Shown piece after piece: positions 45,381 to 54,880 of a DNA stretch of 64,000 nt (positions within the stretch are counted from its first letter, which is position 1; each line of letters begins with the position of its first letter). Location: the NCBI GenBank assembly GCA_964643255.1, contig CAZXSM010000002.1, forward strand, positions 1 through 64,000. The letters are read 5' to 3'. A program made the position numbers and the translations under genes. The notes beneath the pieces are model-generated. The model did no database searches. It was not told the DNA's origin and saw only the letters and a list, made by a program, of their open reading frames with translations. The stretch comes from JAAYRG01 sp964643255. GTDB lineage: Bacteria > Bacillota > Clostridia > Lachnospirales > Lachnospiraceae.

Positions 45381-47687
45381 TTACAATCCAAGCCTAACCT
45401 CTACAGTATAATCCAAGTCATCAAGAAATTCATCATTTTTGTCTTTATAGTCTAACCATAAATCCTTATGCCCATATGTCCGCCTATACAAATTAAGAAA
45501 GTCTACATGATTTTCTTTTGATATTTCTTCAATAAGTGCTCCTATCCTATACTCCATATAAGCATTACATTCAAAGTTTATTTGTTCCAAGTTTTCCTTA
45601 TATGAAGCATCAAGTCGGTTTCCTAGTTTTTCTAAACCCCTCTCTAATTCCCCATCTCCATCTATTCTAAGAACCATAAAAGGTTTATTATCTACTTGAT
45701 CAAATTCTATAGTTTGATCTATCTTATTAATTTTAAGACTATACTTTACATTTCCAGACTCATCTTCTATAAAAAACCGACTACTATCTCCATAGCCTTT
45801 TGCCATATTAATATATTCATTTTCATCTTTTCCTGTTTCATAGGCCAATATACCGTCCTTTATGAAGCCATTACCATTAACTACAACACTTTCATCTTCT
45901 AGGGCTATTATAGGTGTTTTAGCCACAAGATTACTTTCATTTTTGCTTAAGAGAAGATCTTGAAGTTTCACCTTTTCTCTTCCTTTATTATTTACATTTA
46001 TAAGATATAATTGATGCAGGTGATTTCCTATACCCTTTTCAACTTTACCATTCATATTCATTATGTCTTCTGCACTTGCATCTGACATAAATATTAAGGT
46101 GTTTCTACTAATTTCATAACGATTTTCCACATAAGATAAAAATTCATAGTAAGTTTCCTTGTTTTCTAGTAGGCCTCTTCCAAATACTATCACTTGTAAA
46201 TGGCTAAAATCAATTCTTTTATTGCCTTCATTTATATAGTCTTCTTCGATTTGGTAGAAGTCATTACCTGTCATTACCTTGATTAACTTTTCCTTTTCTT
46301 CTGCTTGGCTACTACCTTGATCTGTATATGCAGGTAAATCTGGAGATTCTAAGGATAAACTTATTTGACCATCTTGATAATCAAGACCTAGAGCTTGAAT
46401 AAAGTTTCTATCTTCAATTTCTGTCATGTCGCTACAGGCTGTTAATAAAGACATGAGTATTATTAAAGCAAGAAGACTTAATCTACTAACACTTTTCCCT
46501 CTTTCTTTCCCTATTTTCATATTATTTTTGGCCATTTGTGTATAATCCCTTATCTTCCCGATAATTACAATAATAAGTGGTATTATAATTGAACCGGGCA
46601 TTGCTATAAAGGTCATGTACTTTTCAAAATACCAGAAATATACTTCTATATCCAGAGGAATACTACATGCTGCAAATAATAAAAGTATAAATGGCAGTAT
46701 CATATAGTTCTTAGACTTTAGATTATACATGTCTTTACTTATTGTAAGCATATAGTATAAAAATCCGCTAGTAAGTGTGAAAATACTTAGCATCCATATA
46801 GAAATCATAAGGGCATCATGTCGTTCCAAAAAGCCACCTGGCATGTCTACAATCTGAATCATATTTACTGTAGACCATAACTTTCTTCTTGTGTCATTTA
46901 CCCCTAGAATACCTACAGTCACAACATATAGGAGTATATCTATTATGCCTACTATTGCTAATGCATTTAATATATAATTTAAGTTACTATCCTTAAATAA
47001 CTTAAATGCCTTTTCTTGTTTACTATTGTATTTATGCTCTGGTGGGCTTTTAACTGCCTTATCTTGAATATTGTAACTCGAAAACAAGAGAAACTCTAAG
47101 GTTGTAAATGTAATAAAAACTAGGTAACCTCCGTATATAATCTCACTGGTTGACTCTGTTAATAATGGTAGCAGGTTAGCTAGGTCAATACTTGCCAGTC
47201 CAAATACTAGCAAAATCGAGCTAGGAATCAAAACTATAAAGTAAAGTATTTCTGTTATTCTAGCCCTAACTTCAAATCCTTTAGAGGCAGAATATGCAGA
47301 TAATATTAATAATAAAAGAATTATTAACCTAACATCTGTATCTTCTAAAAGAGTTTCTTCAATTACTTCTGCAAACAAACGCCCACATAGTACTAAGCAG
47401 GCAAAGTATTTTATTATATAAAATGCCCCAACTATATAAGCGATAATACTACCACATTTTTTCTTTGTATATTCCATAAAGTTTCCAGACATGTGTTTAG
47501 ATATAAATCCAATAAAGATAATAAATAAAAGGGCTAGAAACAATCCTATAATAATTGATATTAAACCGTCTCTGCCAGCATTTGCTACTACTATCCTAGG
47601 AATCATTAAGGCTGATATACTAAATACATTAAAGACCATTAGTCTTTTCATTTGTCTGCGAGAAATCTTTTCATTATCTATATACAT
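45381..47687 (-). CDS. Spore germination GerB-GerC fusion (GerKB + GerKC)
   Basis: One 768-codon frame with no stop. Residues 1-383 are a ten-helix GerAB/ArcD-type permease (ISRRQMKRLMVFNVFSISAL start, TLEFLLFSSYN). From Met390 it reads as a Ger(x)C lipoprotein: LLALIILMSLLTACSDMTEI, with lipobox LTAC (Cys418), ALGLDYQDG, then the GerAC fold to the end. These are normally separate genes. In a fused product the lipobox helix would be an eleventh membrane segment. An internal start at Met385 or Met390 (46535 or 46520) is possible, but no good ribosome binding site precedes either. Start ATG follows GGAAGG, 36 bases after the gerA-type gene. Confidence 0.85.
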   Translation of the reverse strand: MYIDNEKISRRQMKRLMVFNVFSISALMIPRIVVANAGRDGLISIIIGLFLALLFIIFIGFISKHMSGNFMEYTKKKCGSIIAYIVGAFYIIKYFACLVLCGRLFAEVIEETLLEDTDVRLIILLLLILSAYSASKGFEVRARITEILYFIVLIPSSILLVFGLASIDLANLLPLLTESTSEIIYGGYLVFITFTTLEFLLFSSYNIQDKAVKSPPEHKYNSKQEKAFKLFKDSNLNYILNALAIVGIIDILLYVVTVGILGVNDTRRKLWSTVNMIQIVDMPGGFLERHDALMISIWMLSIFTLTSGFLYYMLTISKDMYNLKSKNYMILPFILLLFAACSIPLDIEVYFWYFEKYMTFIAMPGSIIIPLIIVIIGKIRDYTQMAKNNMKIGKERGKSVSRLSLLALIILMSLLTACSDMTEIEDRNFIQALGLDYQDGQISLSLESPDLPAYTDQGSSQAEEKEKLIKVMTGNDFYQIEEDYINEGNKRIDFSHLQVIVFGRGLLENKETYYEFLSYVENRYEISRNTLIFMSDASAEDIMNMNGKVEKGIGNHLHQLYLINVNNKGREKVKLQDLLLSKNESNLVAKTPIIALEDESVVVNGNGFIKDGILAYETGKDENEYINMAKGYGDSSRFFIEDESGNVKYSLKINKIDQTIEFDQVDNKPFMVLRIDGDGELERGLEKLGNRLDASYKENLEQINFECNAYMEYRIGALIEEISKENHVDFLNLYRRTYGHKDLWLDYKDKNDEFLDDLDYTVEVRLGL

Positions 47688-47723
47688 CTTATACCTTCCA
47701 TATAAAATACTTTTGTCTATTAT

Positions 47724-49259
47724 CTAATTACTATTTGCTTGATTGTTCTTGTTTTTTACCAAACGGACCCTTTCTTCTTCTCTAGCAAAGGAAGGACGGT
47801 TAGTCATCTTCTTTAATGGAAACCTTATTATAGAGTCCCTACCATCGCTACCACCTCTTATTCCTGACCCAACATATGGTGAAAGATAAGGTACTCCAAA
47901 GCTACTAAGTCCTGCCAAATGAATTAGTAAGAACATTAAGCTCAATACAAATCCGTACAAACCTAAAAAAGCCGATAATATTATACTGAAAAACCTTATT
48001 ATCCTAAAAGATGAGGCAAATGCTTCATTAGGTATGGTAAAAGCAGAAATTGCTGTTAGGGCAACTATAATAACTACCATAGGACTTACTAGATTAGCAT
48101 TAACTGCCGCATCACCTATAACTAAACCACCAACTATTCCAAGCATACTTCCCATAGGTCCAGGAAGCCTTACTCCTGCCTCTAATAACATTTCAAAGGC
48201 TAGTTCCATAACTATAACTTCAATCAATACTGAAAATGGAACCCCGTCTCTGGCAGCTGCAAAAGATAAGGAAAGGGCCGGTGATAGAAGTTCAGGTTGA
48301 TAATTAACCACTGCTATATATAAACCTGGTAAGAACATTGTCAAAAATGAGCCTATATATCTAAGTATTCTAACTACTGTTGCAATCTGCCACCTATTAT
48401 AAGTATCATCTGATGCCTGATAAAAGGAATTAAGGGTGGCAGGTATTATTAAAACTGTGGAGGAGTTATCAACTATTATTACTATTCTTCCCTCTATAAT
48501 TGCTGAAGCTGCCTTATCAGGTCTTTCAGTTGCTTGAATTTCCGGAAATGGAGAATGTGGATTATTCTCCATTAATTGCTCTAGCATTCCACTATCAAAT
48601 ATTCCATCAATTTTATATTCTTTAATTTTACTTTCTACTTCTTTAAGAATCTTTGGTTCTACTACACCATCTAGATAAACCATGGCTACATCAGTAAGAG
48701 TTCTGGTCCCAACCTTAAACTGTTTCATTTTCATATTAGAGTCTTTAACTCTTCTTCTTAGCAAGACTCTGTTTAAATATAAGGCTTCAGTAAAACCTTC
48801 CTTGGAACCGCGAAGGGCCACTTCATTCTCACTTGTTTGGATTCCCCGGCTAGACATGCCCCTAACCGATACCCTAATAGCTTGATCATAACCATCAACA
48901 AATATCATTGTATCTCCGCCAAATATAAATGTCATGGCATCGGCCATATTTTCGGCTACTGCAACATCTGCTGATCTTAATCCCCTATTCTTAATATAAT
49001 TTAAATGATCGGAATCGGGCATTTCATCCATTTCATATATTAGATACCTAAGTGTATCTTCTTCTAATAAGGTCTTGTCTACCATGTTATCAATATATAC
49101 AAAATATATATCTACTTTGTTCTTACCGCCAATTGTAAAGTGTCTTTTAACAAAATCATCGCAGTCCTTAGTTAAAGCATCGACGGTCTGAATTGTAGTA
49201 TTTAAATCCTTTGATATTGTTGCAATTATTCGGTTGTATCTGTCATGTAAAGGGGTCAT
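47724..49259 (-). CDS. Spore germination protein, GerA/GerKA family
   Basis: 511 residues. Soluble N-terminal domain (about 1-265), then at least four membrane helices (from IGSFLTMFLPGLYIAVVNYQ). PFSVLIEVIVMELAFEMLLEAGVRLPG is the family signature. With the B and C proteins it forms the germinant receptor in the inner spore membrane, where the A and B subunits sense nutrients and release ions. Start ATG follows AAGGAC. It is first in a two-gene unit with the GerB-GerC fusion, probably under a forespore sigma factor, although I could not find a clear sigma-G promoter. Confidence 0.93.
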   Translation of the reverse strand: MTPLHDRYNRIIATISKDLNTTIQTVDALTKDCDDFVKRHFTIGGKNKVDIYFVYIDNMVDKTLLEEDTLRYLIYEMDEMPDSDHLNYIKNRGLRSADVAVAENMADAMTFIFGGDTMIFVDGYDQAIRVSVRGMSSRGIQTSENEVALRGSKEGFTEALYLNRVLLRRRVKDSNMKMKQFKVGTRTLTDVAMVYLDGVVEPKILKEVESKIKEYKIDGIFDSGMLEQLMENNPHSPFPEIQATERPDKAASAIIEGRIVIIVDNSSTVLIIPATLNSFYQASDDTYNRWQIATVVRILRYIGSFLTMFLPGLYIAVVNYQPELLSPALSLSFAAARDGVPFSVLIEVIVMELAFEMLLEAGVRLPGPMGSMLGIVGGLVIGDAAVNANLVSPMVVIIVALTAISAFTIPNEAFASSFRIIRFFSIILSAFLGLYGFVLSLMFLLIHLAGLSSFGVPYLSPYVGSGIRGGSDGRDSIIRFPLKKMTNRPSFAREEERVRLVKNKNNQANSN

Positions 49260-49564
49260 AAAAATGTCCTTTCATATATTTAATTTAGGTTTGGGAACTT
49301 ACTATATTCTACCGGAGTTAGGCTAATACTTTAGTATTATTACCTTAGATATATGTTTTTATTCTTACAATGGAAGCCTTTTCTTAGGAAATGGTATTAT
49401 ATATGGAATTGTATATTAGATAAATCTTGAGAAGAAAAAATGCCACCAAGAGTATTGAGGTAATCAAATTAGTTTTGATTACTTCAATACTCTTGGTGGC
49501 ACTTGTTTTTCTTGATAAACACACTTATATTTATATATTCTATTATGTATAAGATTCAAACTAT
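49260..49564. other. 305-bp intergenic stretch, ger promoter region and scpB terminator
   Basis: Besides the scpB terminator at 49441-49501, the part next to the ger operon contains a small palindrome (AATACTTTAGTATT, near 49324-49340). No gene is seen. Confidence 0.7.
49441..49501 (-). terminator. Very long scpB terminator (28-bp stem)
   Basis: Arms 49441-49468 and 49474-49501 are inverse copies with a single G-U pair (outer part TGCCACCAAGAGTATTGA), five-base loop, and TTTTTTC after it on the minus strand. Confidence 0.92.
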
Positions 49565-50341
49565 TTATTCTTCATTATCTACTTCTTCATTATTCTCTTC
49601 TTCAATGCCTGCGTCTTCACTACCAGCTACTTCACTACTTACTTCTATATTTTCCGATTCTTCTTCATTAGCAGCTTTTTCATCAGAATGAATGATTTTC
49701 TCTGAATCAGCAAGTTCTTCTGTTATGGCAATCTCTAGTTTACTTTCATCAAAGTCTGAATCCTCGCCAAATTCATCTGGATATTCTTCTATGGCTTGTT
49801 CTTTAACTTTTTCTTTGAAGTCTATTATTTTATCAGACTTAATTTCTGGTAATTCATCTATAGATTCTAATCCGAAGCTTCGTAAGAAGTCCTGGCTAGT
49901 TCCAAATAATATTGGTTTACCAGGGGAATCCATTCTTCCAAGTTCACATACTAAGTTATACTCTATTAACTTATTAATACTATGGATACATGATACCCCT
50001 CTAATTGCTTCTACTTCTGCCCTAGTAATAGGTTGCTTGTAAGCTATTATAGATAGGGTTTCTAATAAGACATCAGTCAGGACATGCCTCTTAGGTACAT
50101 TAATAAGCTTAATTATAGCTTCGTACATCTCAGGCTTTGTACACATTTGAAAAGAATTGTCTATTTCAACTATCTTAATGCCCCTATCTTCACTGTCATA
50201 CTTGTCCATCATCTTATATATAATTCTTCTAGTCGTTTCTTTATCGTGTCCAACACATTGTGCTAAACTATTTAGTTCAACGGCATCCCCTGTCGCATAC
50301 AATATTGCTTCTATAGTTGCCTCTACTCTTTTAATTTTCAC
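49565..50341 (-). CDS. scpB: Segregation and condensation protein B
   Basis: 258 residues. Two winged-helix domains (1-165: VEATIEAILYATGDAVELNS, LLETLSIIAYKQPITRAEVE, IRGV), which bind ScpA and complete the SMC condensin complex. Residues from about 180 form an unusually long acidic tail (EESENIEVSSEV, GIEEENNEEVDNEE). The start is GTG at 50341 behind GGAGG, overlapping scpA by 11 bases. It ends the transcription unit at the strong terminator. Confidence 0.95.
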   Translation of the reverse strand: MKIKRVEATIEAILYATGDAVELNSLAQCVGHDKETTRRIIYKMMDKYDSEDRGIKIVEIDNSFQMCTKPEMYEAIIKLINVPKRHVLTDVLLETLSIIAYKQPITRAEVEAIRGVSCIHSINKLIEYNLVCELGRMDSPGKPILFGTSQDFLRSFGLESIDELPEIKSDKIIDFKEKVKEQAIEEYPDEFGEDSDFDESKLEIAITEELADSEKIIHSDEKAANEEESENIEVSSEVAGSEDAGIEEENNEEVDNEE

Positions 50342-51128
50342 TTAAAAGTGCCTCCGTCTGAATACTATCCTCATTTTTATTTATTGCCTTATCAGTACGA
50401 GTGATAATAAAGTCATCAAATAGCTTGTTTTGTTTAATTACTACTTGTCCTCTTTTAGTGAGTTCTAATACTCCTAAAAATGTTACTATCAATTCTTGTT
50501 TGCTAATATTATCTGTTAGTAGGTCAGTAAATGTATACTTTTTGTGGTCATAAGTATAATTTACTATGAAGTTTAATTTGTCAGCCATATTAACCTTTTC
50601 TTGCTCTATATCCCCAAATTTACTACGTATAGGGTCAATTTTTTCTTTCTGTTTTTTCATTATGGATAAAAATGTTTTGTGGATATCCATTACAGAAAGG
50701 CCATCAGTTAACTGGGCTGGATCAACTTCTTCCTTGAATTCATAAACTTCTTTTGGTACTGTAGATTCTTTAAATATAGTTTTTGATGCATTAACTTCTT
50801 TATCTTTTAAAACATTGGAAATATACTTAAACATCTTATATTCAAGAAGACGTTCAACTAATTCATATCTCGGATCTTCGTCATCTTCATCATCTTCATC
50901 TTTTGGTAATAACATTTTAGACTTTATCCTAAGTAATTCACTTGCCATTACTAAGAATTCACTCATACTGCCTAAATCCTTATATTCCATATCATTTATA
51001 TAATCAATATATTGTTCTGTTATTTCAATAATAGGAATATCATAAATATTCACTTTGTTTTTATCTATTAAATGAAGTAATAAGTCCAAAGGGCCTTCAA
51101 ATACCTCTAATTTTACTGATATACTCAT
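50331..51128 (-). CDS. scpA: Segregation and condensation protein A
   Basis: 265-residue kleisin that bridges the SMC heads. N-terminal FEGPLDLLLHLIDKNKVNIYDIPI is the signature; the middle has LLRIKSKMLLPKDEDDEDDED and the C-terminus a winged helix (TFLGVLELTKRGQVVIKQ). Start ATG follows AAAGG. Overlaps scpB and follows the M50-like gene. Confidence 0.95.
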   Translation of the reverse strand: MSISVKLEVFEGPLDLLLHLIDKNKVNIYDIPIIEITEQYIDYINDMEYKDLGSMSEFLVMASELLRIKSKMLLPKDEDDEDDEDPRYELVERLLEYKMFKYISNVLKDKEVNASKTIFKESTVPKEVYEFKEEVDPAQLTDGLSVMDIHKTFLSIMKKQKEKIDPIRSKFGDIEQEKVNMADKLNFIVNYTYDHKKYTFTDLLTDNISKQELIVTFLGVLELTKRGQVVIKQNKLFDDFIITRTDKAINKNEDSIQTEALLSEN

Positions 51129-51148
51129 AATAACCTTTCTTGCCTTAC

Positions 51149-51754
51149 TTAAGTAATAAGAAAAATGTTCATAATTATTAATGTTAAATTAGGTAAAATA
51201 TTAAACATCAAAAATAACAAAAGAATAATTTTTATAGCAAAATCATTCTTAACAACTGAATTATAAGCATCAAAAGACCTTGATGCAATTAGTAAACCCA
51301 TATCAAAGGTAGCTATCGGAAACAAGTTGACAAGAAACATCCCCATACTTGTTGTAGCCATATATAATATAAATGTAAATGCTAATTTGTAAAATAAACT
51401 GGCATCTTTAAAGGGTATATTAACTGTATTTATAGTCATTATATTAAGTAATAACATAGATAAGAAAAATACACATAACAAAGAAGCAAAACCAATGATA
51501 CTCATAGCTTTATTATTCTTCTTGTCATTTAACCTATATACATATGGTTTTGAAAATCCTGCATTAGCTGTTACACAAAATATCAAACCAATAGGGTCAA
51601 TATATTGATAAATGGCAAATATATTCTTTTTATATGATGGCCTATCTTGTTTGTATGTATTAGCAAAATAAATAGCCTTGGGTAATTCATGTAATATCAT
51701 AACAAGTATAGATGCCAGAATTAATAGTAGTAGCTGAATCAATTGGTTTACCAT
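51149..51754 (-). CDS. Site-2-protease-like membrane protein without zinc motif
   Basis: 201 residues, about five membrane helices. Position before scpAB, HELPKAIYF in the first helix, IDPIGLIF, GFSKPYVYRLND and NLFPIATFDMG match the landmarks of M50 proteases (HExxH, DPIG, the WAKP segment, and NxxPxxxLDG). But HExxH reads HELPK (His22, Glu23, Lys26), so the second zinc His is lost, and the final motif is altered though Asp151 remains. It is probably an inactive homologue. The ATG overlaps the end of the phosphoesterase gene; its binding site is AAAGGGAG. Confidence 0.75.
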   Translation of the reverse strand: MVNQLIQLLLLILASILVMILHELPKAIYFANTYKQDRPSYKKNIFAIYQYIDPIGLIFCVTANAGFSKPYVYRLNDKKNNKAMSIIGFASLLCVFFLSMLLLNIMTINTVNIPFKDASLFYKLAFTFILYMATTSMGMFLVNLFPIATFDMGLLIASRSFDAYNSVVKNDFAIKIILLLFLMFNILPNLTLIIMNIFLIT

Positions 51755-52626
51755 TATTGAAGTTGCTCCCTTTCTAAAGTTACAGTCATAAGTTCTGGTC
51801 TATTAAAAACTCTTACAGGTATTGTATGAGTCCCTAGTCCTCTAGAAACAAGCATAACTTGTTCTCCTTTTTTAAAACATCCTCCATCATACTTAGGAAA
51901 CAATTTAAGTTGTGGAGAAATAAGGCCTCCTATAAAAGGTAACCTAACAATTCCACCATGCATATGTCCTGATAACATCAAATCAAAATTGTTTTTTATA
52001 TATTCCTCAAAGTAAATAGGATTATGTGCAATTACTATATTATAGCATTCTTTATCCAATTTTCCTATTAATTTTTCAATATATCCATCTTTAAATTGAG
52101 GTATATTGATTCTTCCAAAAAAGGATAAATCTATTGTTAGCCCACTTATAGATATGGTCTCATCATCTTTTGTTAACTTAAGAGTATGGTTATCTAATAG
52201 CTTAACATCTAACTCTTCTAGCTTATTGATATATTGGTCCCACTTATCATTGTAATGTCTACCTTGTACCATAATTCTTTGTTCATGATTACCAAGACCA
52301 TAATATATAGGATATTGTGAAGATAAGTTTTCAAGAAATGATGTGGCAACAACAAAATCCTCATTTCTATTACCTACTATCATATCTCCAGCTATAATTA
52401 TAAAACTTGGCTTGATTTTGTTAATTGCCTGGAATAATTTCTTGTTATTGATACCAAACGTATTGTTATGCAAGTCAGCTATTACAACAAAAGTAATACC
52501 AGAAAATTTTTCTGGTATTTTCTTTGATTTTATCTTGTAATTAGTAATCTCAAGATTTGTGTTTTCATATTTTATATATATCAAAAATAATATAATAAGT
52601 ATTAAAAGTATTATGATATATTTCAT
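51754..52626 (-). CDS. Membrane-anchored metallophosphoesterase
   Basis: 290 residues from the ATG at 52626 (after AGAGGT; a TTG six codons earlier is less likely). N-terminal membrane helix (YIIILLILIILFLIYI), then a calcineurin-like core with DLHNN, GDMIVG, GNHE, and GHMHGGIVRLPF for two metals. Resembles YkuE/YaeI-type enzymes; the outside location suggests a phospholipid-related substrate, not proven. Overlaps the M50-like gene. Confidence 0.88.
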   Translation of the reverse strand: MKYIIILLILIILFLIYIKYENTNLEITNYKIKSKKIPEKFSGITFVVIADLHNNTFGINNKKLFQAINKIKPSFIIIAGDMIVGNRNEDFVVATSFLENLSSQYPIYYGLGNHEQRIMVQGRHYNDKWDQYINKLEELDVKLLDNHTLKLTKDDETISISGLTIDLSFFGRINIPQFKDGYIEKLIGKLDKECYNIVIAHNPIYFEEYIKNNFDLMLSGHMHGGIVRLPFIGGLISPQLKLFPKYDGGCFKKGEQVMLVSRGLGTHTIPVRVFNRPELMTVTLEREQLQ

Positions 52627-52870
52627 ATCTTCTGTACCTCTCAAATATGATAAGTTGGTCTTACTTTTCTAAAATTTACTTTGCTATTTATATAAATAGA
52701 CTAGCTACATTATACTACAATTACACTTTTTAACAACTAATAAGTATAAAGTCAAGTATGTAAAAGGTCTCTATTTTGAAAAATGTAAGGTAATTATAAA
52801 GGCACATTTATTCAAAAAAGAAACCTATATTGTCAAACAGGATGTTAATTTTTATACTTTATTAATAACT

Positions 52871-54103
52871 TTATAGGTTTTGCGACAGGATAAACTTATA
52901 AAAAGCATTATTTAAACAATCTAAAAATGTCGCCTTTTCAATAGTCTCTGCGGCTACCACATTAACTGAACCAATTTCCTTATTGTTGGCATAATATAGA
53001 ATTTCTCCTACACTATCATTTTCATTAATAGGTGCTTGAACTTCTTCTAAAAGCCTTACTTCTTTAGTGATACTATCAGGATCAGTATCTCTCATACACA
53101 AATATGTAAACTCATCATCAACCCTATATATTAATTCTTCCTTAACTCCCCAATCAACTTCTATTGGAATTATTTCTAAATCATCATTATTATCCTTAAA
53201 TAATTTACAATTAGCAAAGCCATAATCAAGTAATTTAGAAGCCTCGCTAAATCTTATCTTGGTAGTAGGGGCTGCCATAATTACAGCTATTAAGTCCATA
53301 TCATCCCTATTAGCCGTTGCTGATAAACAGTACTTAGCTAAACTTGTAGACCCTGTTTTTAAGCCAGTAATTCCATCATAAAAACGGACTAGACGATTGG
53401 TGTTAGTTAAGCCAAATTCACTTTCACCCTTTCTAGTTTTATGTATTATAGTATCCATCCAGATAGTTGAGTAATCGCTTATTTCTGGAAATTTTGTAAC
53501 CAACTCTTTAGACATTATCCCAATATCATGTGCAGTTGAATAATGTCCATCTGCATCCAAACCATAACTATTAACAAAGTTGGTATTATTCATTTCTAAT
53601 TCTTTTGCCCTTTCATTCATTCTCCTAATAAATTCTTCTTCTGTTCCTGCTACAAACTCAGCCATGGCCACGCTTGCATCATTAGCGCTGGCTATAGCAA
53701 TACATTTTATCATGGTTTCTACAGTTTGTATTTCATTAGGTTCAAGATAAACCTGAGATCCTCCAAGGGATGCAGCATGTTCGCTAACTGAAATTTCATC
53801 TTGAAGGGAAAACTCGCCTGCATCTAATGCTTCAAATATAAGCAACATAGTCATTATCTTAGTTATACTTGCAGGAGGCAGCTTCTCATTCATATTTTTT
53901 TCATATATAATTTCTCCTGTGGATCCTTCAATTAATACTGCTGAAGCTGATTCAATCTCTATACCCATATCCTTAGTTTCTGTAACTTCGGTATTTTCTG
54001 TATCTTCAGAAATTTCTTCTGGGCTAGCTATTACAGTAATAGGTGTAAATATACCTGTAAATATAAAAATCACAGTTAATATAACACTTAATATTCTTTT
54101 CAT
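52871..54103 (-). CDS. D-alanyl-D-alanine carboxypeptidase (DacF/DacB type)
   Basis: 410 residues with signal peptide (ILSVILTVIFIFTGIFTPITVIA). Motifs: PPASITKIM (SxxK), SAND (SxN), GLKTGSTSLAKY (KTG), and the PBP5-like C-terminal domain with an end helix (FLDCLNNAFYKFILSQ). Trims peptidoglycan stem peptides; in spore formers such enzymes also act on cortex. Paralogue of the gene at 38113-39384, with the same GGACGTGA before its start. Confidence 0.93.
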   Translation of the reverse strand: MKRILSVILTVIFIFTGIFTPITVIASPEEISEDTENTEVTETKDMGIEIESASAVLIEGSTGEIIYEKNMNEKLPPASITKIMTMLLIFEALDAGEFSLQDEISVSEHAASLGGSQVYLEPNEIQTVETMIKCIAIASANDASVAMAEFVAGTEEEFIRRMNERAKELEMNNTNFVNSYGLDADGHYSTAHDIGIMSKELVTKFPEISDYSTIWMDTIIHKTRKGESEFGLTNTNRLVRFYDGITGLKTGSTSLAKYCLSATANRDDMDLIAVIMAAPTTKIRFSEASKLLDYGFANCKLFKDNNDDLEIIPIEVDWGVKEELIYRVDDEFTYLCMRDTDPDSITKEVRLLEEVQAPINENDSVGEILYYANNKEIGSVNVVAAETIEKATFLDCLNNAFYKFILSQNL

Positions 54104-54184
54104 GAACTTCTCACGTCCAACATTTCTTATTATATCTTAAGCTAAGATAAGCAATTTTATACCAATTCTTCACGAGTTTTCAGA

Positions 54185-54760
54185 TTATTTAACTACTACT
54201 TTGCATTTTAAATGCTTATCACCAATCTTAGCTGTAATTACTGCCTTTCCTTTAGATATAGCTCTAACCTTGCCAAATCTATTTACTTTAACTACCTTAC
54301 TATCACTGCTTGACCATTTAATCTTATTAAAGATATTAGTACCCTTAAGGTCCAGCCTATAAGTCTCACCTTCCTTAAGCTCTATTTCCTTCTTATTGAG
54401 CTTAACGACCCTTACCCTACATCTTAGTTCCTTATCATTGTATTTAACCCTTATAAAGGTTTTTCCAGGCCTGAAAGCAATAATTGTTCCTAGGGGGGTA
54501 ACTTCTGCAACTTTTATATCTAAAGATGAAAACTTTACTCGAATATTAACCCTTTGTACTCTTAATTTAAATGTCTCACCAGGTACCATAATTATATCCC
54601 TCTCATTTAACCTATTAAAAAAGGGCTTAAAAACATAACTCTTATAATATACAGATGAGTTTGGAATTATTAGATACCATATAAGACCTATTAAAGCTAT
54701 TATTAAAAGTATTTTCATTACTATATTTAATATGAAATTTAATTCTTTATTATTTTTCAA
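54185..54760 (-). CDS. Membrane-anchored tandem Ig-like (BIG2) protein
   Basis: 191 residues. One N-terminal membrane helix (MKILLIIALIGLIWYLIIP), then two bacterial Ig-like repeats: about 57-120 (MVPGETFKLRV to CRVRVV) and about 125-191 (LKEGETYRLDL to CKVVVK), each ending in a GKxxIxxK-type strand. Very basic. Likely sits outside the membrane; adhesion or wall role unknown. Start is TTG after AAGGTGG. Confidence 0.82.
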   Translation of the reverse strand: MKNNKELNFILNIVMKILLIIALIGLIWYLIIPNSSVYYKSYVFKPFFNRLNERDIIMVPGETFKLRVQRVNIRVKFSSLDIKVAEVTPLGTIIAFRPGKTFIRVKYNDKELRCRVRVVKLNKKEIELKEGETYRLDLKGTNIFNKIKWSSSDSKVVKVNRFGKVRAISKGKAVITAKIGDKHLKCKVVVK

Positions 54761-54880
54761 ATAACCACCTTCATTTATATTAAAAGTACTTACAATGTCT
54801 TTGTTATTAATATTATTCTGCCTTGACTAATAATATTATTAGGTTTAGAATTAAATCTACAAATTATAAGGAGGATGGTT

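Noticed and set aside
52627..52870. Possible small RNA or gene upstream of the phosphoesterase
   Set aside because: AT-rich with no frame, hairpin with T run, or promoter pair that I could support.
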